In this document: piece by piece, positions 12,001 to 22,975 of the stretch
How positions within the stretch are numbered: position 1 is the first letter of the stretch
Layout of the letters: each line of letters begins with the position of its first letter
Assembly: GCA_947034885.2 (NCBI GenBank)
Contig: OX344751.2
Location: 14,570,001-14,634,000 of the forward strand
DNA length: 64,000 nucleotides
Reading direction: 5' to 3'
From: Thuidium tamariscinum
Taxonomy: Eukaryota; Streptophyta; Bryopsida; Hypnales; Thuidiaceae
Position numbers and translations under genes: made by a program
The notes under the pieces: model-generated
What the model saw: the letters and a program-made list of their open reading frames with translations, nothing else
Told to the model about the DNA's origin: nothing
The model's database searches: none

Positions 12001-14020
12001 TTTGCCTTGCCGAATGACTCGTTGGTATTCATCATGTTGTTGACAGCACTTCGATAGGCTTGCTCCGCGTTCTTTCGCCTGGGGACATCTCTCATGTCGA
12101 GCTGAAACTCTGTCACTTTTTCCAGGAAACTAAAAGTGGTATCATACCTCCCAAGGATTTGCAGTTGGGAGATCCAATCGAAGGAGAACCGAGAGACGCG
12201 TCCAACCAGCTCCGAAACTCCTTCTCGAAAGATTTTATTGGAAATGGGTGGAGGGGTGTAATCACATCCAGAGATCGAAAATTTGTGGAGAGCGTAGAGG
12301 ATGACTTCGTATACCTCATAGAGCTTCTCCATGGCGACCTGACCTTCCTCATAGCGAGCCAACTCCTTCAGAGGCTCAAAAAGCCCCAGGCAGAGGATGA
12401 ACATTTTCAACCCAACAGTCTTTTTGTGAGCAGCATCTGGCACCTTGGAACCACCATATACATCTGCAACTTTGGCAGCCCAGTTTGCTACTGTTCCCAG
12501 TAAAGGCTTACCGTGACCGTAGGGATAACCTCGAAGTATGAACTCTTTAAATCTATGCCCATAGCGAACCCTCAGAAACTCTCTGACACACTCGACAATG
12601 TTGGAGGGGTTGACCACGAAGATCATTTGGGTAATCATAGCTAGCCATTGAATTACACCCAGCGAATCGCTCTTCAGCACCTCGCCTCTATCGTTAACCA
12701 CATCGAACCGGAACGACAGACATTTTCTTAGCTCCTTGATGGTCGAAATTGCTACCCTTTCAGAATCCAGCTTCGCCCCACTCAAATTATTCAATATGGA
12801 ACTGATTGTGTTGGTGACGAACCCAGCGGACGCAGGAATGTCACTTATAGTGAAGTGGTATGCAAGCCCGGTGTTACGTTCCTCCCTCCGAGGAAGAGCT
12901 TCGGAGAACCAGAAATTGTACGGAAAGCCGAAGAAGTCGAGAGTTTCTTCGAGATGCAACTCAACTGCTATCGCTTCCTCCACCGATCCCTGAGCCAAGA
13001 TCGTCAAGTAATATTAAGGCAATAGAGACAAGCAAAGGAGATCAGCACATGTACTATGTTGAGTGGTTAAAGGTTTCGAAGATCATACAAGCTAGTTAAC
13101 CGCGTGTATATGGGAAAATTTAATGTGTACAAATCGAAGCAACAAACTTGAGATATAAAAGTTAAATCTGAAACTACAGCGTGTGCAAGCAGGGGTGAGA
13201 AAACAAGCTGAATAGAGGCCATTGCATTTATGACATCATTTGATGCTCATTTTTTGTAATGGACTAGTGCAATGTCAACATGGAACCAATGAATATTCGT
13301 AAGAAAAGTTTTGATTTTTGCACCAATGAAGATGTCAAATTCCTTCTTATCTCAAGGTGGTTACTTCGACCAGTGTAAAGGGTGCATGCACAAGAAGCAA
13401 ACTAGATCCCGGAAAGCAATGTCTTGCAATGATGATAACAAATGGAGAGAAGATTGAATTACCTCATATTTCACGAATGCCACGCAATCTGAGATCGACT
13501 TTGGGGCGACGAAACAAAGCCGAAACTTTTCATTCGCTTGGTCTTCATCAGCTCTGTGATCAGAAACATAAAGAGAAGTATCCTCTCTAATAAGTTCATC
13601 TTCATCAGATGTTGAGGCTTGATTTGAACCCAATTGTGCGGCATATGAACCCACAGTAAGGGCGTCAGTTCGGCTTGCACTTGAATGTCCATAATGATCA
13701 TCCTTGAGGTACTCAGGATCAAAAACTGGCAGCGAATCTGATACTCTTCCTGCAGCCACCCTCGCATTCTTGACTGGAAAGTGCTGCAAGGCCGTCTTAT
13801 AACTTGCGTGTAGCGTATAATTTACATCCTCATCGATAACACTCTTGAGACCCAAATCGGCTTTAGAACTGCTACACGGATGCTGTGCCTCGTCTAATTG
13901 ACTAGCCACCGCTTGAACGGCTGAATCGCTTGCAGCCTGCTCGCTTTGGATAACCGAGCTTCCACGCATGGCATGGAGTTCATGGTAATTGTCCCCCAGG
14001 AAAGGGTCTATGTCCGCCAT
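97..14020 (-). CDS. RNF213/mysterin-like AAA+ E3 ubiquitin ligase, 5' (N-terminal) part
   Basis: Giant dynein-like AAA+ ATPase fused in this family to an E3 ligase module. Exons read (high to low): 14020-13463, 12989-10996, 10596-9278, 9034-8465, 7925-6775, 6485-5238, 4592-3958, 3831-3622, 3475-3367, 2769-2656, 2403-1870, 1680-1541, 1332-877, 567-405, 201-97. Every junction is GT-AG and the phases agree, giving about 3,102 residues without a stop. Residues 1 to about 1,850 are the N-terminal and stalk part. A P-loop-like PGLGKT lies near 1,850, then AAA3 Walker A GETGCGKT near 2,228 and Walker B FLDEIN, then AAA4 Walker A GKPGSGKT near 2,547 and Walker B VVLDEVGLAE. The order and flanks (MDVP, GISNW, AKMNR, SLYDMLNQ) match animal RNF213. 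The start MADIDPFL at 14020 follows in-frame ATGs that probably lie in a 5' intron. The last two exons (567-405, 201-97) are less certain. The RING/E3 part lies beyond position 1. The gene looks intact and functional; its plant role is unknown. Confidence 0.88.
1870..3831 (-). other. AAA4 module of the RNF213-like protein
   Basis: Four exons (3831-3622, 3475-3367, 2769-2656, 2403-1870) encode the fourth AAA unit. Walker A is GKPGSGKT and Walker B is VVVVLDEVGLAE. They are followed by GISNWSLDAAKMNRAI, the conserved sensor and arginine region of the family. All catalytic residues I can recognise are intact. The intron between 3367 and 2769 carries a MITE (2893-3283) that does not disturb the splice sites. 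Confidence 0.87.
2893..3283. mobile_element. Stowaway-like (Tc1/mariner) MITE in an RNF213-like intron
   Basis: 391 bp between TA dinucleotides (2891-2892 and 3284-3285). The left end starts CTCCCTCCGTCCTGAATTAG, and the right end reads as the inverse complement, CTCCCTATGTCCCGAATC. This is the classic Stowaway terminal motif with a TA target. There is no coding capacity. It lies in the intron between exons 3475-3367 and 2769-2656. Confidence 0.75.
3958..6485 (-). other. AAA3 module of the RNF213-like protein
   Basis: Two exons (6485-5238 and 4592-3958) encode the third AAA unit. The Walker A GETGCGKT sits about 50 residues before the first exon's end. The next exon opens with Walker B (WAFLDEIN) and a sensor-1 type ACNPY motif. 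The intron falls exactly between 'GTKA' and 'VWAF', so nucleotide binding and hydrolysis motifs are on separate exons. Lys and the Asp-Glu pair are all present, so AAA3 should be a working ATPase. In animal RNF213, AAA3 and AAA4 are the catalytic units. Confidence 0.88.
6775..7925 (-). other. Exon ending in a degenerate AAA2-type P-loop of the RNF213-like protein
   Basis: This 1,151-base exon encodes about 383 residues. They end in SKLPGLGKTRS, a Walker A-like loop whose first glycine is replaced; the next exon continues with LHLDISSVVN and LLFELLVL, as after AAA2 in animal homologues. In animals AAA2 binds but does not turn over nucleotide. A structural, non-catalytic ATP site is therefore likely here, by homology only. 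Confidence 0.6.
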
Positions 14021-15600
14021 CTCAGCAGATGTTCTCCTCACATGTCTAAGAAATATAACAAGAAATAACAACTTAAAAAATGCCTTAGAAACGGGTACCC
14101 GGACATGGCCAGTAAAAGAGAACATCCATAAGAAACGAATATCAATACATGAGCAAGACTGGACATGGTAAGTCTAGAGAAACATCCCTTAGAAATGAAT
14201 ACGAATCTGACAGGAGTTCTATAGAGAACATCCAGTACAAATGGATCCCGGGACATAAGGAGAATAGAAGACCCGCAGGGCAGACCTCCCGTTCTATATA
14301 ATATTGAAGCAAACAAAGTCCTATAGGAAGTATAGTGGACTGCTGCGTGGTTATAAACACAAAAGATCAACCCCTACGGAACAAAAATTCAATAAAATTC
14401 CAGAGGCTCTTTAGAAACCTTTTAGACGACTATCGATTTGCCGACAACAGCCATCATAGCTAACTCTTAAGTACAAATTGGCGTGCAGCTGAATCGCAAG
14501 TTAGCGAAACGTCCTCGGGATCAGCAATGAGCACCCAAGAATCATCTCCAACCCAAGCAAAACCGGAAAAAACCTATGCCGGGGCGTGAATTGCAAGAAA
14601 CCGGAAGAGTGAATCGAATTACAGACGCACCTCTCAAAACTATCTCCAAATCCTATTCAATTCACGACACTCCAACCAGTTGCGAAGCAATTGAAGCGTC
14701 ACTTGGGTCGCCGCTCGCACCCAGACTCGTCGAATCTCCGCAGAATTCACTCTGAAACTCTGTACACAACGATCGTGCATGTACACGAGGGCCACAAATT
14801 AGTTCCTGCAGCGAACCTATGAGACTCGGGGATCGAATTGAAGCACATTCAATGATTCTCGTTGAATTTCTCTTCCGCTACTCCAGGAAACTTCCCCAAA
14901 TCTGCTGCTACCTAGAATCAAATCTCTTTCATGCACCACACAAAGATTGCGCACACCGTAACTATGTACACACCAATTCACCTCGCTCGATCATAACAGA
15001 CAGACAGACAGACGGCAAATTTACCGACAATCGACTATCTAATTACTGATATCATCACCAGAAACTAACAATCTCTCTCAATTGATCCTTCCAATTCAAA
15101 CGAACAATAAAGCAGCTAACCCCATAGCTTGCAATTCGTGCCAGCCGATCACTGCCAGCGTGAAAATGAAGGGCGAATTCTCTCTGAAAGCTGGATTCCA
15201 GGAAATCAAAACGCTTAATCAATTGCCGTGACTCAAACAACAAGACTTCCAAAATTCACAGCAAAATGATAGGGGAAGCTAGCGCTCTGATCGAAATTGA
15301 GGAAAGTTGTTGATGACATCGCCATGGCTGTCGAATTCCTACCATGGATTGACGGATTGTGATGATGGGGAAACTGCAAACATCGGGGTGGAGCGATTTC
15401 TCTTAAAAGTTTCTGAGTAATTACTGTCGGTTGATCGAAATTACGGTATCGTCTTCTTCCCAAGATTCCTGCGATGACAGTCGGGGAGTAGAATCGATAG
15501 TACCTAGCCAGACGGGAATTCGTGCAGACCAGCGTTTGCAAAACTGGCGAAATTTCGCCTGATTTTTACTTAAATTTTTCTTGTGCTATATGTACATGTG
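14021..15600. promoter_or_regulatory. 5' flank / probable 5' UTR and promoter of the RNF213-like gene
   Basis: There is no convincing gene. Just upstream of the chosen start, a TTTCTTAG acceptor near 14,046 would open a 5' UTR exon. That exon would contain a minimal ATG-TGA start-stop before the real ATG at 14020. A short (cagacaga)n run is at about 14,996-15,014. GC is moderate and stops occur in all frames. The promoter itself cannot be fixed from sequence. Confidence 0.4.
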
Positions 15601-16499
15601 AAAAAACATTGCAGAAATGTACATTTAAGCATTTCTGATAATGACGAGGATGAAAACTCGCAGCTGTAGCTTCTCATCCAACTGCGCATTCGCAGTCATC
15701 CGCTCCCGCTGAGGTGACGTTGTCGCGTGGCAGTTCCTGGGCCGTCGATCTCTCACAGAAGCGGCTCCATCTCAGCCCTCCATTTCGCAGGGTTTTGCCT
15801 CCTTGGGTTTCAGTTAAACCCTGATATTGTAGCAGCTTCATGTCCCTCGTTGCAGGTTTTGTCGCATAATTTTTTGGTTTTCTGAGCGGTTTAGTTACTT
15901 GTTTAGCATTTCTCCCTGCAATTTCCTGAGGCGCTGAATTGCTAATCGCCTGATTGTACTCCGTTGCTGATTTGTTGGAGTTCCTGCCTTACTCATTCTG
16001 GAGATCGCAGAGGAATTGAGAGCCTGTTACGTTCAGACTTCAGAAGTTCAGAGCTCTAGAACTCTGCATTTGTGCTTTGAAATTGAGCCGGCATTTGCAA
16101 TTGCAAGCGCCAAAGCCGTCAATCCTATGTGCTTTGAAGCTTGCACTTTGGAGATTTCTGCTTCCTGGAGTCCTGGCATTTACAGCATTGTAAAAATGGA
16201 GGCTTTGAATGAATCACTTGGATGTTGGCGATGGTGGCAAGTCTGGCGACTGGCAAAGTTAGCGGCATTCCTCATGCATAAAAATTGGGTTCTCCACGAT
16301 GATTTGCATTGTTCTTTCAACCGCTCATCGCTTTCAGTATTGCTTTCTTGCCTTTGCTTTTAGTTTTCAATCCTGTGCTTTGAGCTTCCATTGTTTTGCT
16401 TTGTGCTTTTACTGTTTTGTGGTATACGTTTCTGTTTCGTGGTGTAGGGGGGGGGAAATTTGGGAATTTGGGGCTTGGGGTGCAGGATCTGCTGCTGGA
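15601..16499. other. Intergenic spacer before the hAT element
   Basis: 900 bases of mixed composition with no supported gene. It holds the head-to-head space between the RNF213-like gene (minus) and the hAT transposase (plus). A G-run lies at 16,446-16,455. A TGCAG at about 16,486 could be a splice acceptor for the transposase's first coding exon. I found no terminal inverted repeat that marks the element's left end. Confidence 0.35.
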
Positions 16500-19400
16500 A
16501 TGGCGCCTCGCTTGAAGCTGCCCGACAACTTCCGAGTGAAGACGTTCTTCTCAAGCCGCAATAGCCAGGGGGTGGGGAACTTGATGATCGCAGCGGAGTT
16601 TGTTAATGATGAACTCACACATGTTTCCGAGACTCGCCTCCCCGATTCCTTATCTGTCCATGTACAATTTCAGAGCCCATCTGAATGCACAGTATTGTCT
16701 CCTCCCCCGAAATCAAATGGCGGTGACGATGTTGGTACGCGGAGGGGGAAGAAAAGGAGGACTGCAGCCGATGCCGCGTCTTCTGTACCAAAGCAAAAGA
16801 AGGTAGCTCCGAGTACAATTACACGCAAGTGGCAAGCCGTGTGGGCAGCTCGATTTACTTGGGCCGAAGGCGAATTCGATGCAAATGGTGACTTGAAGGG
16901 AGTAGTGTGCCAGAGTTGCACGGCGATCAGTGGAAGGAGAAAGGTCATTGTTCCAAAAGGGGACAATCTGGAGAAGCACAAGGGTAAAAGAATGTGCATG
17001 GAGGATGGGGTGCCTTTCCCGCACCTCAAGAAGGGCCAGACCTTCACGAAACTGGATTGCAAACACCTTCAATTCTGCAAGGCTTGGGTGGGCCGTTCGC
17101 GTGGGAGTGTCGCAGATCAACTGGTCGGTGGCTTGCATGGCGAGCTAAAACGCAAGGGAGTACAATTCTCAACCCTTTTTCAAATTTTGAGTCATGGGCG
17201 TCCAATGTGTGATTACGAACGTGAGCAGTATCTGTTGAAGCACCTGAAAGTGAAAAATTTGCCAGTAAAGCATTGGTGTGAGAACAGTGGGTGGGAAATG
17301 AGTGAACACGTCCATACTAGCGTTCTGTCCGCTCTGAAGGCCGTTGTCCAATCTGCCCGCATAATCTCTATTAGTGCAGATGAAGTAACCGCTGTGGACA
17401 ACACTTCGTGGCTAGGGGTGCATGTTTACGTAATGGACGATTGGGAGAGGGTACCTCACCTGCTACACCTGTCGTGTGTTGCCGATGGCAGCGCAGATCA
17501 CTTAACGAGTACAATTATATACTCTCTGTTAGAGGAGGGAGGGCTAACCCGTGAGTCCATAGCATCCAAATTGATTTGTTTTGGAGCTGATGGAGTGTCT
17601 ACATTTCAGGGTCGCTAAAACAGGGTCACTACCCAAATTCAGAAAAAGTAGGCCCCTTTCGTACTTGGTGCTAGCTGTGCTAGTCACCGAATTAATCTTG
17701 TAGTGGAAACTCTTTCCAACTACCCAATGATTCATCGTTTAGAGGGATTGTTTCAGGCCATCTATAGTTACTTCTGCCGCAGTCATAAGCGGCACTCTGA
17801 ACTTCAGAAACTAGCAGATCTCATGGAAACTAAGGCAAAAAAGATGCTGAGGAATGTAGACACTCGTTGGATTTCCATGAGGAGTCCAGCCCAAAGAGTT
17901 ATGAGTGAATACACCACTTTGCTGGTGAAGATGGGGGTAGATGCTTCTATTGGGCAGAAGTCTACCTCTGTTGCTACTGGGAATTTCGATTTCCTTGTTG
18001 ACGTTGACGTTCTCTTGTCACTCGCCTTGTTTATCTCGATGTTGAATGCGGTACATTGCTTGATTAAGCTAAGCCAAGCACGGGACATCTTTGTGTGTGA
18101 CTTTATGCAAGCCATCAAGATTTGCCAAAACGAGTTGGCCAGAATGTTCATTGATCCATCCACATCATATACTGGGGTGGAGTTTGTACAATACAACGAT
18201 ATTGTCCAAATGCAAAGTGCCGATATTCCTTTGCAATGGAGAGATTTGGACGGTAACAACGGCATTTGCCACTTGGTTTTCAATCTGAAAATCACGACAG
18301 TCTTTGCCCGCTGCAAAGACAAATTCACGGGGGCTGAAATTTTTGTCACTCATCAAGAATTCAATCGCTGCCAAGATACTGTCCAATGGCAGTTTGCTGG
18401 TAAGGCCCTGTACTAGTTTCATAACCTTGAAGTTTGATTTTTAGTTTTCTTTCTTTCATTTGTTTCATTTGTACAATTTATTTGGCTCATTTGTTTCATG
18501 GTTAGTTGGTCTCTTGTGTTTGGTTGAAGTCTTTTACTTCTCTCATTTACATTTTTTTTTTATTTGTTTGTTTTTGTTTTTTAGGTATAGTGTTCAGTTT
18601 ATAGTTGGCTGAATTGTCTCATTGAATTTGTAATTTTGTTTGGCTCATTTGTTTCATTTGGTTGAATTGGCTCATTGGCTCATTTGTTTTTTGTGTTTCT
18701 TGCTCTATGTTATTGAAGTGACTTAGTAGTTTAGATTGAATACTTTGATTTGAATGTTCTTTTTCAGTTTGTTCACTCTGTAGCTGATCGCTCTTTGTAT
18801 GTTAAGAACCGCAGGTGCAGTGTTCTGGAGAACATCCAACGTCATTTTTGGGGGGAATTAATCTCCCCATTTTTTTGTCAATTTCTTTGCTTCACTTGTT
18901 CATTTCATGTGTAAATTCTCTCATTCCTTGTTGGTTTTCATGAATGCAGAGATTGCTCAGTCTCTTTGTGATGAATTAGACAAACGATTTCCACAGCAAG
19001 ATTTACTTGATGCATTTGGCATCATTTATCCCCAATATTGGAAACAAGAGGGGGCAGATGCAAGTTTCCCTCAGGATTTATCAGTGCTGAAGCAGTTTTA
19101 TTGCCATGCTAAGCTTGTGAGTATAGGCAGCCAAGAGGGAGATGGGGGGAGGCCTTACACTGCCCCTGAAATGTTATCTGCTGCTAAACTAGATAATCAG
19201 CAGAGTCTATTCAAGGTAACTATGAAATCAAATGCTGATGTAGCACTTGCACCACCCTACAATGTGAATCCAGTGATCAAATTGTGGAGAAACCTTTCTC
19301 AGTCACGGCACTTGGGTAGCTTGATCTCCGAATACTTCAAGGTCGCTGAGATTGGCTGCTGTATGGTCTTGGGCTCAGTGGAGGATGAAAGGTGTTTCAG

Positions 19401-19569
19401 TACTTTGAAATTCCTAAAGTCTTGTCACCGCAACCGCTTGGGCAAGCACTTGCCACTTGTTGTCCGCATGTTTGGACAGAAATTCTACACATTGCAGAGT
19501 TTTCCCTACAAAGAGGCTATAGACTCTCAGAGAAATGCGGTCAAGAATGGTCGGCATGGTGATGTGTGA
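16500..19569 (+). pseudogene. hAT-superfamily transposase, spliced, with two nonsense codons
   Basis: The frame opens MAPRLKLPDNF at 16500. It has a BED-like zinc finger (CQSC, then H and C near 16,910-17,000) and an RNase H-like core with SADEVTAVDN (first Asp), FGADGVSTFQG (second Asp region) and CASHRINLV (the hAT CxxH). The hAT dimerisation domain follows in the last exon (GSVEDERCFSTLKFLKSCH). Exons: 16500-18399, about 18784-18850, and 18950-19569; the first junction has matching phase. Two in-frame stops, TAA at 17616-17618 and TAG at 17649-17651, interrupt the core, and the same frame continues with full similarity on both sides. No frameshift was seen in exon 1. Most likely a recently dead element. 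A stop-free source copy elsewhere is expected. Ends and 8-bp target duplication not found. Confidence 0.8.
18400..18783 (+). repeat. T-rich hAT intron with degenerate 'ggctcatttg' repeats
   Basis: Donor GTAAGG at 18400 and acceptor CTCTGTAG ending 18783. The interior has repeated variants of ggctcatttgtttcattt. It is non-coding, and the degenerate repetition looks like replication slippage. Confidence 0.45.
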
Positions 19570-22039
19570 AGCACCATAACTTTATGAGTATCCTCCTCAA
19601 TCCATATCCCTTAGTTTTCATGAGATTTTGCTTGTTTTTCATCTCAAATGGCAACTATTTCCTTAGAGTGAACATCTGTGTCTTAAAGATGTTTTATTAC
19701 ATACTTTTCAAGCTGGAGTGTGGGAGTTGGGAGAGCATCGCTGAAGTATAGGAGGATAGCCTGAGTTGGAGTATCCTAAACCGAAGCTTGGGAGCTGGAC
19801 AGCAGTCTGTAGAAAACCAGCGAACCTGGGACTTTGGAAGGAATCGGGATCCATCACCGAAATCTGGCAGGAAAACAAGGAGTTGTTGCCTTTTGGCAAC
19901 TTGCATTTTTATTCTAACTTGTTGTCTGTTGTTTGTTGGATTGTTGTTTATTTGTCTTGTGTGTAGGTCCCACTAATACTGCAAATGGGCAGTCTTGCTT
20001 ATTGCAAGTAGGGTTCAAATCCCTAATTAGTGTATTTCTAATTTTGTTGTTAACAATTCAGTTTGTATTTTGCAATTTCTTACTTCATGTCTTCAATTTG
20101 GAATGTTTGGCTTCAAGCTTTCATTTGTAATGTGAGTTTAAATTCTTGAATCTTTAATGTAATGTTTTTGATTCCATTCCTTCACATTTAAATAAAATGA
20201 GCATTCTTGTGCCAATTTGAAAGTTCCATAGCAAATGTTCACATACTTTTCTATGAGTTGAGCAATTGGAGCCACTGAAAATACTCAGTCATAGCGATAT
20301 GGGTTACAGTAAAAATCATGCCTTATCACAACTTTGCTTTTACCAAGAGAAAAAAAATAATCTAGAACTCCACTTTATTTTTGCAGCCTGAGCAAGCTAT
20401 TCCTACCACGGAATTACAAAATCGCGGTAATAGCCCTCCACGTTGATGCCCTCGTAGCCACCTGGCGAATTACCCTAAACCTATTTTGAGAACGTTGGTG
20501 CAGACTGGTCACGCTCCTGTAAGGGTAGTGACTAGTGAGTTTTTTTAGTTACTCTATAACTTACTAGTGAGTAAGTGAGTTTGAGAATGCATGACCTACG
20601 GAGTTGGTGATAAGTAACGAATCTGTACTCATTAGTGAAAAGTATGTACGCTTAGTGGGTTGTAAATAAATAATGTGACGATGGATTTAAGTTGGCCGCC
20701 ATTTGTAACTTAGGTTGCTAGAAATAATTGCAGTGTCTTTTAAAGGTGACAATGAATGATTTATTTTTAGAGGTTTGAAATGTAATGGTTTCAGAGTGCT
20801 TTCACAACAAACGGGATATGTGGTATACAAATTAGTCGGTCATTTATATTTTCAACTCTTGAGGTTATAAATTGTACTCTATGGAATTGTAATCTTCACC
20901 AAAATTAGATTTTGAAATAATATAATGAGGGTATTTCAAATTGAATCCAAAGAAGGAAGAGGAATCTCTTTGTTTTTTATTTAATATTCAAAGGTTATAT
21001 TTCCTTTTTCAATTTGTGTAATGCAACTTTTAATTTGAAGAGAATTATTATTTTGATGTGAGATTTATTTTAAATTATCCTAAACCTCATGAAAATTAAG
21101 GCTTAGCCTTATACTTTCTTAAGTCTTTGTATGAATGTACCATTAGGTGTTTGAAATAAGCTACATGCACATCTAATGTCACCCCACATTCATTTCGTCT
21201 AAAATTAATGTAAACTCTTTGAATATGAGAGTTTAGGGTCAATTTTGAATACACCAACATGCACTTGTCTATGAAATTCTATAATTCACATACATTGTTC
21301 AAAAAGTAGCCTCAATTTTCATTGAGATTTTCTTAAAAAATTTTAGAAGATGGAAAATGTAATTTTTGTTTAATCTATGTTAGAAAGAAAAGTTATTCCA
21401 CCTTGAATCCAAGATAGTGGATAGAATCAACTCAGAAAAAAATCATGAAAAATTAAAATTTAATTTTTTTAATTTTTTTTCCATAAATATTATTTTTATA
21501 TCTAGATGTAATGCTTTAATTCATTCTATTTGAACTAGTGATGAAAATATTATAGATAATCTTATATCTGGGCAATTTTTTTGAAAAAACAACTTGTAGG
21601 ATTCCTTTTTCAATGCGATTTTCACAATTCTCCAATTCCATCTTAAAGCAATAAATAATTTATTTTTTATTCAATCTTAGGCCTATTTGTGTTTAATAAA
21701 ATTTTAAAGGATTAAAATCAAATAATTATCTTTTGGAATTTAAATCCTAGATTCCTAAACTTTCTAGTCAATCCTCCAGTAAAAAAAATTCATAATTCAA
21801 AGTTTGTAGTGCAATTTTTTTCACAAATGATAGTCAAAGTTATCTAAAATTGCAAGTCAATATTCATAATATTTCTTGTTCCATATGTCAAGACCTTTGT
21901 CACAATCTTGGATTGATAAATGCATTGATAGATGAAAAGATTGATGATTGTGTTGTCACTTTTGTCATGACCTTTGATGGATGAATGCATTGATGGATGA
22001 TTGTGAACTAATTCATGATGGAATGTGCACTTGTAGATA

Positions 22040-22290
22040 AACAAAGATTGCCCAAACATAGATATCTCCAAATGATGAATTTATGCACTAGAGTAAGATT
22101 ACTCTAGTTGGATGACAAAGGCATCAATATGTCTAAAGATGAATATTTGCAAATGATGAATTTTTGTAGTGGAGTTAAACAATTCCACTTGGATGACTAG
22201 TGCACTTGTGTTTAAACATAGATATCTCCAAATTGTGTTTAAACTTGGAGTTAGATTACTCCGAGTAAAAGCTGAAGATTTGAACAAGAG
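22040..22290. repeat. Degenerate tandem repeat, about 85-bp unit, about 3 copies
   Basis: Units share 'catagatatctccaaatga' and 'gatgaattt..gtagtggagtt' phrases, each with an internal short inverted pair (e.g. 'agagtaagattactct', 'gtggagttaaacaattccac'). Non-coding. The small hairpins in each unit are the shared feature. Confidence 0.45.
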
Positions 22291-22819
22291 ATGATTTGAT
22301 AAGATATAATTGGAGGAGATAACTAGGACTTTTACTTTAGTGGATGGTTCTAAATAGAATCAAAGAGAGAAAGATAAAGATAGAAAGGTAATCCTAGTAT
22401 ATCTTAAAGACTAATAGTCTTTATTGATAGTCTCTATTATAAAACAAAGCTCAAGAGTGAGGAGACATTCTCTTTTGGGAGATTGATCTCTCTCTATTGT
22501 TAGGTGGTTTGAGCTTTTGTAAATTGATTTTTCTATTAAGTATACTTTGTGTTCACATTTGGTGATTTAAAGTTGTAATGTATAGGAGGTTTGTAACAAC
22601 ACGCCTCAAGTTGATTAGTTATTGGGCCATAAATTTTGCATTCTTTCTCCAAATGACTTGAATTTTATAGATAAGGTACATATAATTAATATACACATAA
22701 TTTAATTTATGAAATTTAATTTTTTTAAATTACTATCCAAAAGTAATACCCAATTATATCTCACACTTGCCAATTTGGGGGGATATAATACTATTGAATA
22801 CCCAAATTAATGAATTTAA

Positions 22820-22975
22820 AGCTGAAATTTCGAAGAGATGATCTTCTAATAGACTTATAGACATTCTATGAGGTATTTCTAAAAATAAATATTATATGTT
22901 GTAGAAGTCTAAAAAGTGAGTCTTTTTCTTCAACTTGCATTTTGAAACATGTAAAAAATAATTTTTGTGTTTTTT
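22820..22975. mobile_element. Diverged fragment related to the 30.2-31.3 kb foldback element
   Basis: The run 'atgatcttctaatagactta' and the following tail 'tgttgtagaagtctaaaaag' match, with many substitutions, 30,490-30,600 (gatggtcttttaatagactt ... tgttatagaagtccacaaag). No terminal repeat was identified here, so it is an old partial copy. Confidence 0.45.

Noticed and set aside
16299..16499. Extending the hAT transposase start to 16299
   Set aside because: The first 67 codons are a low-complexity Phe/Ser/Cys run from T-rich DNA; the transposase-like text starts at MAPRLKL (16500).
17804..18349. Minus-strand 181-codon frame inside the hAT element
   Set aside because: Antisense of the transposase core; no independent support.
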